DNA from: Panonychus citri | Taxonomy: Eukaryota > Arthropoda > Arachnida > Trombidiformes > Tetranychidae | Length of the DNA: 64,000 nt | NCBI RefSeq assembly: GCF_014898815.1 | Contig: NW_026515518.1 | Location: 310,001-374,000 of the forward strand | Direction: 5' to 3' | Part shown: piece by piece, positions 11,158 through 24,471 of the stretch | How the letters are laid out: every line of letters begins with the position of its first letter | Position numbering within the stretch: the first letter of the stretch is position 1 | The notes under the pieces: generated by a model | Seen by the model: only the letters and a program-made list of their open reading frames with translations | Database searches by the model: none | Told to the model about the DNA's origin: nothing | Program-made: the position numbers and the translations under genes

Positions 11158-12024
11158 TTAATTGTTGCCTTTCTCAAATTCTTTTGGGTTGATTCCTTTG
11201 GCCGGTTTCAATTGTTTAAAAGAATCATCAACAATTCCCATTTTTTCCAACCTATCAACTCGCCTTTGATGATAAATGTAATTCTTAAAATCATCTCTAA
11301 GCATTGTTGAAAGATTTTTAAAATGTTCTTCTTTCTTTTGTTGAGATTTCTTTCTTGCAATCGCAGGGGCATCAAAATAATCTCGAGCTCGATCACTGAA
11401 CTCGGAATAAGAAAAACCCGAAGTCCATAAAGTTAATTTTCCCAAACCAGCGATAGGTATTCCCGCTAATCCAGATAAAATAGAACCAGCAAACATGGCC
11501 TTAGGTCCTCGATGAAAAAAATAGAAAGCACCGGAAATGGAAGAAGCGAAAATTAAATCACTAAATCTAACATCGTTGTGATAAACAGCTAATGTACAGG
11601 CTGATGCAGTAAATAAGGTCACTAGTAGACTAGCCCTCCAAGCCATGCGAATACCATTTCGTCCACAACTAACGACAGTACAATCGAGTAGTTTCCTGGC
11701 ATAAGCAGATTTACCCTGAAATTGCATTTCATTGAAACGAACTTTAAAATCTGTTGAGAGAGAGAGCGAGAGAAAAAAAAGTAAAAAAGAATAGAATAAA
11801 TATTTACATGTATCGATTAAAAGCTAATAGTATTCGGTCATTTTCTAACCATCGTAAATAGGTTTTACTCCTACGGTTGATCCGATGATTGCACCAGTGG
11901 CCAGAGAATAGTACCAACTTTTGAAGATAATTCCCGCTTCGGCACTATGATCTCCGTTGATGATTTCGGAATATAACCTTTTAACACGAAATAAACCATC
12001 GGGATCTAGAAAAGAAGGGAACAT
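11158..12024 (-). CDS. TIMMDC1: TIMMDC1-like mitochondrial complex I assembly protein
   Basis: Inner-membrane assembly factor for respiratory complex I, of the TIM17/22/23-like superfamily. Exons 12024-11850 and 11741-11158, joined in phase 1 (GAT-G/TT), give 252 residues (human 285). Around residues 80-150, RNGIRMAWRASLLVTLFTAS and the Gly-rich hydrophobic run GAFYFFHRGPKAMFAGSI align with the human protein's transmembrane core. The C-terminus is lysine-rich and helical. An upstream hydrophobic segment (YYSLATGAIIGSTVGVKP) adds a first membrane span. The ATG at 12022-12024 is the first in frame. The family call rests on pattern recognition of the core; TIM17/23 proper are shorter and differ. 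Confidence 0.8.
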
Positions 12025-13397
12025 TTTTAAATTGGCGATATTCTGAATGGTACAACACTCATGAAGGAAGTTGGTTCATAGATGAGATCACTTTCATTCG
12101 ATTAAAATTTAAAATTAACTTTAGAAATGTGATTAATTGTAACAATAACAATGAAAAGCATTTAAAAATTTTAAATTTCCAAATGTTGATCACAACATTT
12201 GCTAATCAACACTCGATTTGAGTGACATCTATTATCTGTTAATTGAAATAATTCTTTTCGTTTTTTTTGGTTAACATCTACCTTCTTAACTCTGTGATTA
12301 ATTAATTTAATTACAACTAATTAAGAGAAAAGCAGTCAATATGCATCAGTTTAATTTCAAGTACAACTTTTTCCTGTGCATCGAGTGATATATATAACAA
12401 TTTACATCAAAATGTCTCCCTTATCACCTAACCCAAAATGTGAAAAGTGATCGTAAAAGAAAAAAAAATTAAAATTTTAACATATAAAATATATGCTTTC
12501 GAAAATTGGACATCACTTCAAGGACCCGGCAAATCTATGAAAGAACACAAAAAAAGGAAACAAACAAACAAAAGGATTGTCACCATTAGATGCATCCAAC
12601 AAAATGAAGGACAAGCCAAGCCAATGAAGACACCGAATTATTCAATCACTGATTTAAATGAACCTTCTTACACCTAATAAAAATTCATGAGATACTAAAA
12701 GAAAAACAGATGAAAACTAACACGAAACTTGTAAACTGAACGTCTAGTTCGGTACCATGTACATGGTTAAATGCCTAATGCATTTGTCAATTACGACGAT
12801 AATAAAATTTCGCAATTAAATCAGATTTTATATTTTTGTTTCTCAATTCAATAGTTGAGAGATTAGTTAACACCAGAGATTTGATTTTAGATGAATTTGA
12901 TTTTTAATTGTTCAGTAAGACTCAACGACTGTTCTTCAGCTCAACTTTCACACTTTCAGCTGACATCTTGACTCGATTCTACTTGGTGAAGATTGAATCG
13001 AGTTTTTCTATCAATAGATTTAACTGATTTTCTGATTAACATTTTATTCATTTTTTTCGTAATTTACTTGCAATTATTAAGTTTTAATTGATTCTTTTTA
13101 GAAAAAGTGATCAACTATTGATCTTCATCAAATCTATCAAATGATATTCGGATCGATTAATAAATCGAGAAAAAAATGAAACAAACAAAGAAAAAGAAAG
13201 AAAAAAGATCGATCATTAAAACGATTAATCGTTTTTTGAAAAGATCCAAATGATCGATTGAAAATCGCATCATTTCTTCTGAAGTTGTTTCAATTCTGTT
13301 TCAGTTGTTAGTTTGGTTTTAGAATATTTTATGTGTCTATTTGGTTTTTTTTTTCTATTTTAATTTTTTTATTTTCTATCATTCGGAATAATTAATT
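12025..13397. other. Divergent intergenic region TIMMDC1 / kinesin-13
   Basis: About 1.4 kb of AT-rich sequence that must contain both promoters. There is a TATATATAA stretch near 12388-12396 and T-rich sequence just before 13398. The open frame at 12447-12677 has no start context or similarity and is not called. No RNA gene is seen. Confidence 0.5.
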
Positions 13398-16300
13398 ATG
13401 GAGAAACTTCGAATTGGTTTAGATGTCGATATTCAACGTACAAATGGTCGAATTCATTCTGCTGTTATAAGTAATGTTGATTATGTGAATAGGAGTGTTA
13501 CAGTTGAATGGTCGGAATCGGAAGAAATTAAAGGAAAAGAGATTGATTTTGAATCTGTTTACTTACTTAACCCTAATCTTTGTGATGAATCTTCAAATCA
13601 GAGTAAAACTGTTGCTCCAAGAAGGGTAGGTATCCTATTCCCATCAACGCTGAATAAGGTATTTCCTTTTTGTTTTATTCTTTTCTGTTTTCTCTCCGAT
13701 CATTACATGTTCTTGTCAAATTTGTTTCCTTACACTTTTCCAAAATCTCACCTTTGGGTGTGTGTGTCCGTCTTTCCATCTTGTTTTTTTTCTTAAATTT
13801 TCTTCTATTAACTAACTCTATACTAACAATAACATTCTCTCTTGTTATCTTCATACTTGCTTACCAATGATAAGTATAATAGTGAAGAGGTATAGTTAAT
13901 GTTTCTTTGTAAGAAAATCTTGTTTTCATTTATGAATATCTAATTATGTATTCTCTTTGTTTTGTTTTATGGTTTTTTCCCCTCAAATGTGTTGAATGTT
14001 TTTAGGTTCTACCACCTCGACCATCAGTTGCTGCTCTTAATTCAACTAAAGGATCGCTTAGAATGAGACAACAACAATCACGTCAAACAATCAGCAATGG
14101 CAATGGAATGAGTATACCGGAAGCCTTGCCGACAGTTCTAACATCAGCTCCTTGTGGTTTAATCAACCAGTCGACACTTAATCAAACTATAGCCCAAAAA
14201 TCTGCGATAGGTATTCCAGTTGGAGCTAAAGATGCGCAGTCAAGGCGACGATCAAATGTAGTGAAAGAGGTTGACAGAATTAAGAAACAACGAGAAGAAA
14301 GGAGAAACCGTCAAGCAGAACAGAAACAAGAGAAACAAGATTTAATGTCAGCTGTTGATCAAGGGAATCCAAATTGGGAATTTTTAGGAATGATTCGTGA
14401 ATATCGATCACAAATTGAATATAAACCATTAAGTATGGGAGATCCGGTTGCATATCAACAAATTTGTGTCGCTGTAAGAAAAAGGCCAATGAATAAGAAA
14501 GAAGTTGGAAAGAAAGATATCGATGTGATAACTGTGCCCTCAAAAGATTTAATTGTTGTTCATGAGCCTAAACATAAAGTTGATTTAACACGTTACTTGG
14601 AGAATCATATGTTTAGATTTGATTATGCATTTGATGAAACCGCTGATAATGAGCTGATTTATAGATATACCGCCAAGCCTCTTGTACAGACAATATTTGA
14701 AGGCGGAATGGCTACTTGTTTCGCCTATGGTCAAACTGGAAGTGGTAAAACTCATACAATGGGAGGTGATTTCAATGGTAAATCTCAAGACTCATCCCGA
14801 GGTATTTACTATTTGGCAGCACGAGATGTATTTAAACTTGTTAAATCTCCTAAATATCGGAATGAAGATTTTGTAGTCTATGCTAGTTTCTTTGAAATTT
14901 ACAGTGGAAAGGTGAGTTTTCATCAGTTTCATTCTCCCTCTCACTTTCATCCTTCTTTATTGTATATTTGTTACATTAATTACTTTTGTTAATTGTTGTT
15001 ATTGTTTAGGTTTTTGATCTTCTAAATAACAAAGCAAAGCTGAGAGTGTTGGAAGATGCCAAAAATCAGGTTCAAGTTGTTGGTCTACAAGAGAGATCAG
15101 TGGAAACTGTTGATGATGTTTTGAAATTGATTCAAATGGGAAATAATATTCGTACTTCGGGTGTTACATCGGCCAATAATCATTCCTCTCGATCTCATGC
15201 AGTTTTCCAGATAATATTGAAACGAAAAAATAACAATCGACTTCGAGGTAAATTCTCACTAATTGATTTAGCTGGAAATGAGAGAGGAGCAGATACATCA
15301 TCAGCTAATCGACAAACTCGTATGGAAGGAGCAGAAATTAATAAATCACTTTTAGCATTAAAAGAATGTATCAGAGCTCTTGGCAGAAAAGGAGCTCATT
15401 TACCTTTTCGAGCAAGTAAATTGACACAAGTACTTCGAGACTCATTTATTGGTGAAAATTCAAGAACTTGTATGGTAAGTTACCTTTAATCAACAATTCC
15501 ATTCATCCAAAATCTACCAATCTATTTCAAATACTTAAATCTATCATGAACCAATATCGATAGATTAGTTTTCTTTAATAGAATTTGCAATTAAGTCCTT
15601 GATTATATTTCATTCCGATGGGTTGCGTTTTTCGAAAACAATTGTTTCTCCTTATTCTCAGTAATTCATTTTCCTCATTAATTGTCTCTCTGTTTATCAT
15701 TACGACGATTATTAGTTTCCTCAAGTTTTACGTGAAGATAATATTTTATATCGTTAATATGTTATTATGTTATCGATTTCCCATAAGTCGTTACACAATT
15801 AATGTTTACCTTATTCATCATAATAACAATTGACTATTTTGTTTGTCTCATCTTGTCTTTAATCTAATAATTAGATTTCCATGATTTCACCTGGTATGCA
15901 ATCGTGTGAGCATTCATTGAATACCCTTCGATATGCTGACAGAGTAAAAGAGCTTGGAGCTGATAATCCCGGACCGAGAAATATTGAATATGAAGATGAT
16001 GACATGTTAACCAAGAATGGTGATGATTTAGCATTACTACACAATTCAAATGTAAGAATTAATCATTTCTAAAAAAAGTATCATATTCAACTAATTGAAT
16101 TTTTATTATCTTTTTCTACTCCAATTCTTACTTGATGGTTAATGGATTAATCATGTTGACAGGCTGATGATTTACCAGATGATTTATATAATTTCCATGA
16201 AACTTTATCCCACCTTCAAGAGATGGAAGATGAAATACTCGATATTCACAAGACATTTGTTGAGGTAAAGTTAATTATTTCATTTTCAATCAATTTTATC

Positions 16301-17105
16301 CAATTAAATCTCCAATCATCAAGTTGATATGTTGATTGTCTCATCATCTTTTTTTCCCATCTACTCAATTACTATTGTCATTAATCAACAATTCCAATTG
16401 ACATTACTGTTTACCACGCTTCTTGTTTTTGTTGTTTGTTTGTACAAACATTGAATGAGATTTTGTTTGAAAAAAAAACGTAAGCAATTAAAGTCTTGAA
16501 CGTGTTTAAGTTACATTATTACATCAACACGGTTAAGCTAAATTGCTCTTGAGTTGTTGCCTTTTTTTATCTGTTAATCTTAATTTCTGTCTCCCCTTTC
16601 ATTGACATACAGACAAATATACATTTAATCCCCTTCAGCAAGATGAATACAATTTCATGTTAATCTTTATATTCAGTAATTTCTTATTGATGCTTTTGAA
16701 AGCTTTAATCCAACCGTTTTCATCCCTCAAGGATAATCTCCTAAAGTAAAGGCTCCTCTCTGTGTGTGTGTGTGTGATTATTATTGATTAAATTGTTGTC
16801 ATCAACAAACTCTAACTGATTGATGGGATGACAATCAAATCTATTTCCATTAACCATTCTCACCTTGTTCCATTTTTAAATAATCTTTTTGTTCATTTCA
16901 GACTTTACCCCAATGGACATCATCTCATGCTCAACTTTTAAAAATGACCGCTGAAGTTGATTACGATGTTGATTCTTATGTTGCCCAATTAGAGGATTCG
17001 TTGGAAGATCATATTGAAGTTTTAACACGATTTAAGGAAAGGGTGGGCAATTTTAGAGGACAATTGGCCGAGGAAGAGTTAATGAGCAAACGGATAATCA
17101 AATAA
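13398..17105 (+). CDS. Kinesin-13 microtubule depolymerase (KIF2 / Klp10A-like)
   Basis: Internal-motor kinesin that removes tubulin from microtubule ends during spindle assembly. Six exons: 13398-13658, 14006-14911, 15010-15474, 15875-16051, 16163-16264 and 16902-17105, all phase 0, giving 704 residues (human KIF2A about 706). The N-terminal domain (GLDVDIQRTNGRIHSA, KGKEIDFESVYLLNP) matches the KIF2 localisation domain. The basic neck KRRERR-like region (14270-14340) precedes the motor. The motor has the P-loop GQTGSGKTHTMGG, switch I NNHSSRSHAVFQ, switch II LIDLAGNERGADTS and the alpha-5 motif FRASKLTQVLRDSFIGENSR. The C-terminal exons are acidic and coiled-coil-like. Exon 1 has two in-frame donors, 13627 (AGG/GTAGGT) and 13658 (AAG/GTATTT). 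Intron 5 is 637 bp and carries a short (TG)n at 16761-16776. Confidence 0.96.
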
Positions 17106-20100
17106 ATGGTAATTCAATTCTGATCACTTTTTGTTTTCTTCAGATTCATTTTCATACTTACCTTTTTTTTTATTTCTCCTTTTCTCTCCTTATTTGTTCA
17201 TCTTATTGTAAATTGCAATTCATCCTTTTTTTTACGGTTCGTAATAATCTTCCATCCTCCTCCTCCTTCATCATCCTCTCCGCCTCTCACCTAAAATCAT
17301 TATCATCCATGATTGATTTTCTAATCTCTCTCAATTCTTTTCTTATTTTTTTAACCTTTTCTCTCTTAATTTTCAGCTCTAACTCAACTCTTCCTCCAAA
17401 CCTCCAACATTGATTGTCATTTAATGTACATTATATATGAAAGATTAATCAACATCATCAAAGGATAATATTCAAAGTTATGTAAGGAAACACTCAAAGA
17501 CTATTAACAATATCAATCAAATTGGAAAATGGAAATTGATTAATCAAACAATTGGCACTTTAGTAAACAATTAAGTGACCTCGAGGATCAGGCAAAAAAA
17601 GATTAACCAACAACAAAAAAACTGCTCATTTGACACTTAATTGAGCAATTTAGTGATGATATTTTAATCATTTTACTCTCTTTTGGGATTAATAATCATT
17701 ATCCTTTTCTCATCGTAATCACCATTCACATTCACCAACAAAACTCAATAGGCACACCTAAAAATCAACAACAATTACAAAGTTATTGGATTTAATCAAC
17801 AACAACCAATCTCTTTCATGTTTACGAAATTTCAACAACAACAACAACAACAACTAAAAAAGGATAATCAATTCAATTACCTTTCAAGCCCTTTTCAAAT
17901 TGCATTCATCATCACCATGATCAAGGAAAATTATTATATTTATAATACCAAGCGAGATACTAATCAAGCAAACAATCAAATATAACAGAGTGAAAATGTT
18001 AATACTTTGTTAAAAGTTCAACTCATCCCAAAGTATCACGAGAATCTCAAGAAAACGCAAATCAGCTGATAACTTGACCAGTCCACCACCCAAACAAAAA
18101 GGATAACACAAACCACACACACTCATCATCATCATCATCATCATCATCATCGTCATTTTATTTATACACTAAAATTATAAAGGAAACAAAAATTATCTGC
18201 AAATGCTATATATTTAATATATATTATATATTGGATGGTATAAAAAAAAGAGAACAAAAAAAAAGCGTAATAATTATAATCAAGTTAACGTTGTCTGGGC
18301 ATCGTTACGATAATAATATAACTAAAAAAAAGTACTAACGAAATTTAAAGTCGCAGTTAACTAATGAAAACTGCAAAACAAGAAACAAAATCTCACAGTC
18401 AAGTTTTGTTAATTGTTGTGATAACTTTTTGATTGCCACTATCAAGCACGAACTGTCAACACCTTTTACCTGATTTATTGTAACGAAGAAAAAAAAAATT
18501 CCTCTTTCTTTTTTCTTTCTCTTCTTCCACCTCAATCTTTTACACTACCACCACCCTCCTCCTCCTCTATCATCATGATGATGATGATGATCCTCTCATG
18601 TTGCTGATGAAATCAAATGAACCACTAATAACCCATCATCACCTTTTTGTGTCCTTAAACAATTTTCTTAATTTCTTTTTTCTTATACTGACTAATTATG
18701 TTCAATAATAAACAAATAAAAACAAGACTTTAAAAAAAAGTAATCAGATTTAATTGTAATTAGAGTTGCTCTTTAACAACTTTAACCTTAATTGTGATGT
18801 AAAAACAACAACAACAATTTGTTAATCAGAAAACTACTGATTAATTTTAACTGTTATCTGAATGTTGATCTTTAAATTTGGACAAAGGCGTTAACCACAA
18901 TCAGGAAATTATATTTAACTGAACACAATCAATAATATTAATTTGATTTTCTAATTGTGGTTGGTTGAGTTGAAACAATTTTCCTAAATGATTAGGTCAA
19001 GATTGTGATTAACTAAATCATCTTGCCCTCTCATGATAATCTAAGATGAGGTGACCTAATTGTTGAGAAAAAAAATTAAATCATAATCTTTGATTAATAC
19101 AATCAGTTGATCAACAACAGGAGATTTTTTTTTGGTTGGAAACTTTTCCACTGATTGAATTGATTCAAATCATGATTACTTATTGTTGGTCCACTTAATT
19201 GTTGGATTGATTTTTTTTTACTCATTCAATCCTTTTTATATTAAATAACAATTTAAGATTTAAGTGGTAATTGATACAATTAATGGTAACAATTTGGTCC
19301 ATCTTTTTGATTAAAAGTAAATTAATTGTTGTAAGCAAAGTGGTTGTTCATGATCATACCAATCAATCAAAAAGTAATAGTTGCAAGTGATTAAAACACA
19401 ATTAACCCTCAAGGCAAATGTTAAATGATCAACTTGTTGCTTACAATTAACGATTTTCAAGATAAATCAAAGTTCAAACAAAATGAATGAAAATTAATCA
19501 ACAATAATTAAGTAAATTCTGCTTGATTAAATTGCTTTAAACGAGTTAAAAAAAGAAATTAAATTTTCTCTAATTGATTTGATCAACGATAACAATTAAC
19601 ATCCAACCAACAATTAAGTTAATTAAAAATGTTAATTCATCCAATTGAGTTGGTAAACAATTAACCTTCAATGAGATTGAAAGTGATAAAAGTTTTGATC
19701 AATTAATTGTTTACCAACGGTAACAATTAATATTTTTCTTCAATCAACCAAATTGGTTTTAATTATCACTCGGAAGTCAATCAATTAGTAGGTCAATAGG
19801 ACTTTTTTAAGGTCAATGTCCGTCATTTGGATTATAATATATTCACTGATTATTGTTAATTGTCTTGATTGTTTATGATTTAAGGTTAATAAACGATTAG
19901 GTCAAAATCGTAAAGATTAACTTTAAATCAATCGTAACGATATTGTGGTTTAGTTGTTTATGATGAAAGTTAATTTTAATTTTTAATGTCATCAACTGGT
20001 AATATCAGACAAATTAATTTACTATTATCATTAAGTTGACATGACATTAAATTGCCTTAGGTTAGATTAGTTATTTAAGTGATTTGTATAAATCGCTTCA

Positions 20101-21418
20101 TATTTTGTTGTTGTTTAATCATAATGGATAATGTTAATGATGATGATTATCCTTAACATTAATATTATTTACCTTTTTTTTAGTTAATTGTTCACTGTTT
20201 CAATTTTTTTTTGGTTGATTGTCATGATGATGATTGGTTAATGATTATAACTTAATTCACTTTAATTGAATAAATGTAATCATTTTCATCATTTATATTG
20301 ACGTTGTCGTTTCTATAATTGTAAGTATTCAATTACTGTTTCATTTGAATTAATCACCTTGATGATATTAGATGATCATGATAGTGGTTGAGAAAACGGT
20401 TCAATAGAAACTAATTGTTTGAGTAAAAAAATATTCATCTTTTCACTTGAATATATATAACAAAGTTAATTGAACAATTGGATTGTTAATTGTAGTTGAT
20501 TGTAACATCGATCACAATTAACAAACATGCAGGATGATCAACTAATTAACTATAATAAACAGGTATTATATTAACAATTATATCATTAAATTGATTATTG
20601 TCTTGTTGTTGATTGTTCTGGTTTCATTTTTATTGATCAACCGCCATCATCATAATGTAGTACAAGTTGAACAGTCAAACTCTTTTTAATTGTTGATTAA
20701 CCACCTTGATTAATAATTTATATCTCTTCCCATAGACATAATCAAGCAATTTAATGAAATTGACATCATAAGTATAAACGTTGACACATTGATATTTATA
20801 AGAAAGAATAAAAAATGACACAAAAGAGAAAAACAAAATGGCTACTATCACATTAGAGGAAAACTGGAGACAGAAAAGAATCATAATTGTGATTAACTCT
20901 AATTACTTAACCGATTGTTAATCTAATTACAATCAATCGAAAAGTTAATTAAATTAAATTAATAGAAAATTAATTAACACTGACAATTAGAAATAGAAAG
21001 TGAAAACATCTGATTGGAAAAGAAAATTTTGTGGGAAAGAAGATCGAAAAAGTCGAAAGGGAAAAGCGACAGAGAGAAAAGAAAGAGAATTTAATTGAAA
21101 AGAGAATAGAATAAAATTTTTTCTCTTTTTCATTAATTGTCTTTTCTTTTACACCTTTAATTGTATTGAATTTAATTCTTTTCAATTGATTTGATTATTT
21201 TTCTCTGTCATTATTATGGTTCATTTTTAATTTTCGATTGTTGTTTGAACCTTTTATTGGATTTTCTTGGTTCCCTATTTGTTTGTTTCTCTATTGCTTG
21301 GTAACCTCGATTTTTGGGTTTTCTTTTTGCTCTATCTTATCCTCGAAGGTATTTGTTTATTTACCTTTTCCCTTGGAATAATTTTCATTTCTTCATTCTT
21401 TTTGGTGTTTATCTCAAG
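17106..21418. other. Intergenic region kinesin-13 / Kv-beta, including Kv-beta 5' UTR
   Basis: 4.3 kb without a supportable gene. It begins with likely 3' UTR of kinesin-13. It contains CAA repeats (17833-17853), an ATC microsatellite (18123-18151) and an ATG/GAT run (18573-18590). From about 18.7 to 20.9 kb it is dominated by short TTAATTG/CAATTAA words. The stretch from about 21190 is T-rich and leads into a donor at 21419, so it probably holds the untranslated first exon of the Kv-beta gene. Confidence 0.5.
18123..18151 (+). repeat. (TCA)n microsatellite
   Basis: Near-perfect trinucleotide run of about ten units, ending CATCGTC. Confidence 0.9.
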
Positions 21419-21551
21419 GTAAGTTGTTATTCTGATTGTTTGAATTGAATCCATTTTCCAATTTACTGGGTAGACGTTTTTGTTCAATAGTTTAATTCTA
21501 ATGTTTGGTTTGTATCTTTGTTATTGTGTTACCCTTTTTGTTGTCTCTTAG
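21419..21551 (+). other. Putative 5' UTR intron of the Kv-beta gene
   Basis: Strong donor CAAG/GTAAGT at 21419 and acceptor CTCTTAG directly abutting the ATG at 21552. This implies that an untranslated exon ends at 21418 and that translation starts with the first base of the next exon. Confidence 0.6.
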
Positions 21552-23248
21552 ATGAATATGAACCGAGGACCAGGTACTGTATCTGGTGGGGAAAATGTTG
21601 GAGGTCAAGCAAGTTCAAGTGGTCCTCATGGGTCTGTTACATCTCCTGGATTTGCACCACCAAATGCTAATGGTCTTTATGATCACCATTCACTTCAACA
21701 AAACAGTCAACCTTTACCTCAGGCTTTACCTCAACAACAACAACAACAACAACAACCACAATCCCTACAAAGTCAACAACCATCTCATCTACAATCTCAT
21801 GATTATCGGAATGATATAAGTTCTAGTGAATTACCTTTCATTGGTGACACAACTTCTGCTTTTAGTGCAACTCCATCTACTCCACGATACGAAATATTTG
21901 CCAATTTTACTTCGCCATCAGTTAGCACCATGAAGTACAAGTAAGTTAATTCAACCTCGGTGGTTTCGATCAAATAAATTCGGGATTACTTAGAAAACCA
22001 ATTTAAGATTAAGAAAAGATTACCATGTCATCTCTTAGAAGATAATCTGCTTTTTGAATTTCGATTTTTTGTTCAGGTGATCTTTTAAATGACTTTCAAT
22101 TCGAATTATCTTTTAATTAATTTTGTCTAACTCTTAGGAATTTAGGTAAAAGCGGTTTACAAATTCCCGTTGTTGGATTCGGTCTTTGGAGTGCATTTGG
22201 TACTCGTCTAAGTGACCAAGCTGCAGAAGAGTTGATCTCAGTTGCTTATGAGAATGGTGTCAACTATTTCGACACTGGTGATGCTTTTGTTAATGGTCGA
22301 TGTGAGGTCATGTTAGGAAACATATTGAGAAAACGAGGATGGAAGCGTAACACTTATATGGTATCAACTAAGTTATTCTGGAACAATGGACCTTCATCAA
22401 CCACTGGTGGTTCAGGACTATCAAGGAAAATGTTAACCGAAGCTTTGGAAGCCTCATTACGAAGATTACAATTACGTTATGTCGATATCGTGATAATTAA
22501 CAAATTAGATGGAATGTGTCCTATGGAGGAAATTGTTCGAACCATGAGCAATCTAATCGATCGAGGTCTCTGTTTTTATTGGGGAACTTCTAGATGGTCA
22601 CCGGTCCATATTATGGAAGCTTTTTCAGTTGCTCGACAATTTAATTGTCCACCACCAACTTGTGAACAAATGGAATATCATATGTTTACCCGTGAGAAGA
22701 TGGAGCTTTACATGCCCGAATTATATCACAAACTTGGTGTTGGTTCGATTATTTGGTCGCCGTTTTCATTGAATAACGATGAAGGCATTTCATTCATTTC
22801 GAAAAGATCCCTGAAAACTGATCTTAAAACGAATATTGCTCAAGGAAAATTAACTGAGCTCAATACAATTACCAGTAAACTCTCGTGTGACCTTTCACAA
22901 TTAGCCACTGGTAAGAAATTTTAAAGTTAACTAAACGTATTATTTGATGGTCTAACCAAATTAACTGATTTTCCTTTTTCTTTTCGTTTTTCAATCTTAG
23001 CTTGGTCTTTACGGAATGAAAATGTCAACTGTGTTCTAATTGCACCTCGATCTCTTGACCAACTCTACCTACAACTAAGCACAATTAAATTATCAAACAA
23101 ACTGACACCAACCATTTTGGAAGAGATGGAAAAAATTCTCGAAAATCGGCCAGTGGCCAGGAAAAAAATTGTGCCGAGTGGTTCACTTAACATTTTGGCA
23201 ACGAATGCAATCAATTCTAGTCGAAGAGAATCAGCAACTAATTTATGA
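21552..23248 (+). CDS. Voltage-gated K+ channel beta subunit (Kv-beta / Hyperkinetic-like), divergent
   Basis: Cytosolic aldo-keto-reductase-fold subunit that binds Shaker-type channels. Exons 21552-21940, 22138-22910 and 23001-23248 give 469 residues. The first 125 are a Gly/Ser/Gln-rich tail with an eight-Gln run, then MKYKNLGKSGLQIP opens the AKR barrel as in KCNAB proteins (MKYRNLGKSGL). VEYHMF-like CEQMEYHMFTREK, YWGTSRWSPVHIMEA and PELYHKLGVGSIIWSP are diagnostic. Of the Kv-beta2 catalytic tetrad Asp85/Tyr90/Lys118/Asn158, Asp175, Lys208 and Asn251 are kept, but the Tyr position is Phe180 (FDTGDAF versus FDTAEVY). NADPH-contact stretches also differ (LIAPRSLDQ for LLGASNAEQ; the loop after WSP is shortened). 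The family is certain; oxidoreductase activity is doubtful. Confidence 0.93.
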
Positions 23249-24471
23249 AACAATTAGATCTTATCAACACAATCCATAAATACATTTTCTTCTCTATCAA
23301 AACGATTGATGGACTATCATAAATTAGGAATACATGAAGTAAACCCTCATCATCCATCATTTTGACTTCTAGTCATCAACCTCTCATCAATTTTATCTTT
23401 TTGGTCTCATTTATTGTTACCTTTAGTTAATTTATCTTTTTGTTTTGTTTTCATCTTTCCTTAATTTCATTTTTCCTACCAAATTTGTTACAAAATTATT
23501 TCTTTTTTTTTGCAATTTGCCAAATATTTCAGTAATTTAACTGTATAAATCTAATTCTTTCCATTTGAAACGTCGATCAGCAATTAACAACCAAGGATTC
23601 AAACAGTGAAAACAAAATCTGATTAGAAAGTGACTACAAATACAATAGTGTAACAAGACATTTAAATGGACATCAACCCAATGGAACCAAGAGAATTGAC
23701 AATTTTACAATAACCAAATCACAACCAAACAATAGATTGAGTAAACTAATTGCTCAAATGTTTAAAGGCTTTTGGAAGTCCAAGAAAAAAAAATAGTCAC
23801 CCACAAATTTAAGACTAATTTAAATAACATTAAAGCGAATCACAAATCAATCAGATAAATTCAAATAAATCAAAACATTTAATTTAACCTAACCTTTACT
23901 CAGAGTATCAAAATGAAAACAATCAAATTAGCGAAATTAAAAAAAACACAAGACACAAAACACGTAAAACAATAAAAAAAATGGAAATTAAATTGTTACA
24001 ATTTAGATTTTCAATTAACAATTAAATCCACTCGCTGAGTAGCCGGTAAGTTGTTTGAATTGAATTTAAAGTCCACCAGGGTTACCATGGTTACGAAAGT
24101 AAAAGAGCCAATCAGGATCGAGCTTGAAGAAGATTTAAAAATTTCTCTTTTTGTTTTGTCAGTTTATTTATTTCATTTGTTGATGCTTGTTCAACTTTCT
24201 GTGATTACATTTGTCTTTTTTCATTATTTCTAATAATTAAATCAACAATAATCATTTTCTAATTAAAACGTGCTAATCAAAGAGTCCTAATTCTTAAAGT
24301 ATAATAATATTCTGATCAATTTTATTGAGCCGCATTTCTTTGTTTCATCTTTAAAGTTTTCCTTAAACTTTCCACATCGCTTTGTGTTAATAGTTTTTAT
24401 TAATTTTCTTTAAGTTTTTATTTTCTATTCTCCATCTTTTTTTTCTATTTTAAAGAAATACTCATTGGATA
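23249..24471. other. Intergenic region Kv-beta / CDC20
   Basis: Holds the Kv-beta 3' UTR and the CDC20 promoter and 5' UTR; the last 200 bp before the CDC20 ATG are T-rich. The open frame at 24051-24233 has no support. No RNA gene is visible. Confidence 0.5.

Noticed and set aside
12447..12677. 76-codon open frame between TIMMDC1 and kinesin-13
   Set aside because: No splice context, no recognisable domain, and biased AT-rich composition like the surrounding DNA.
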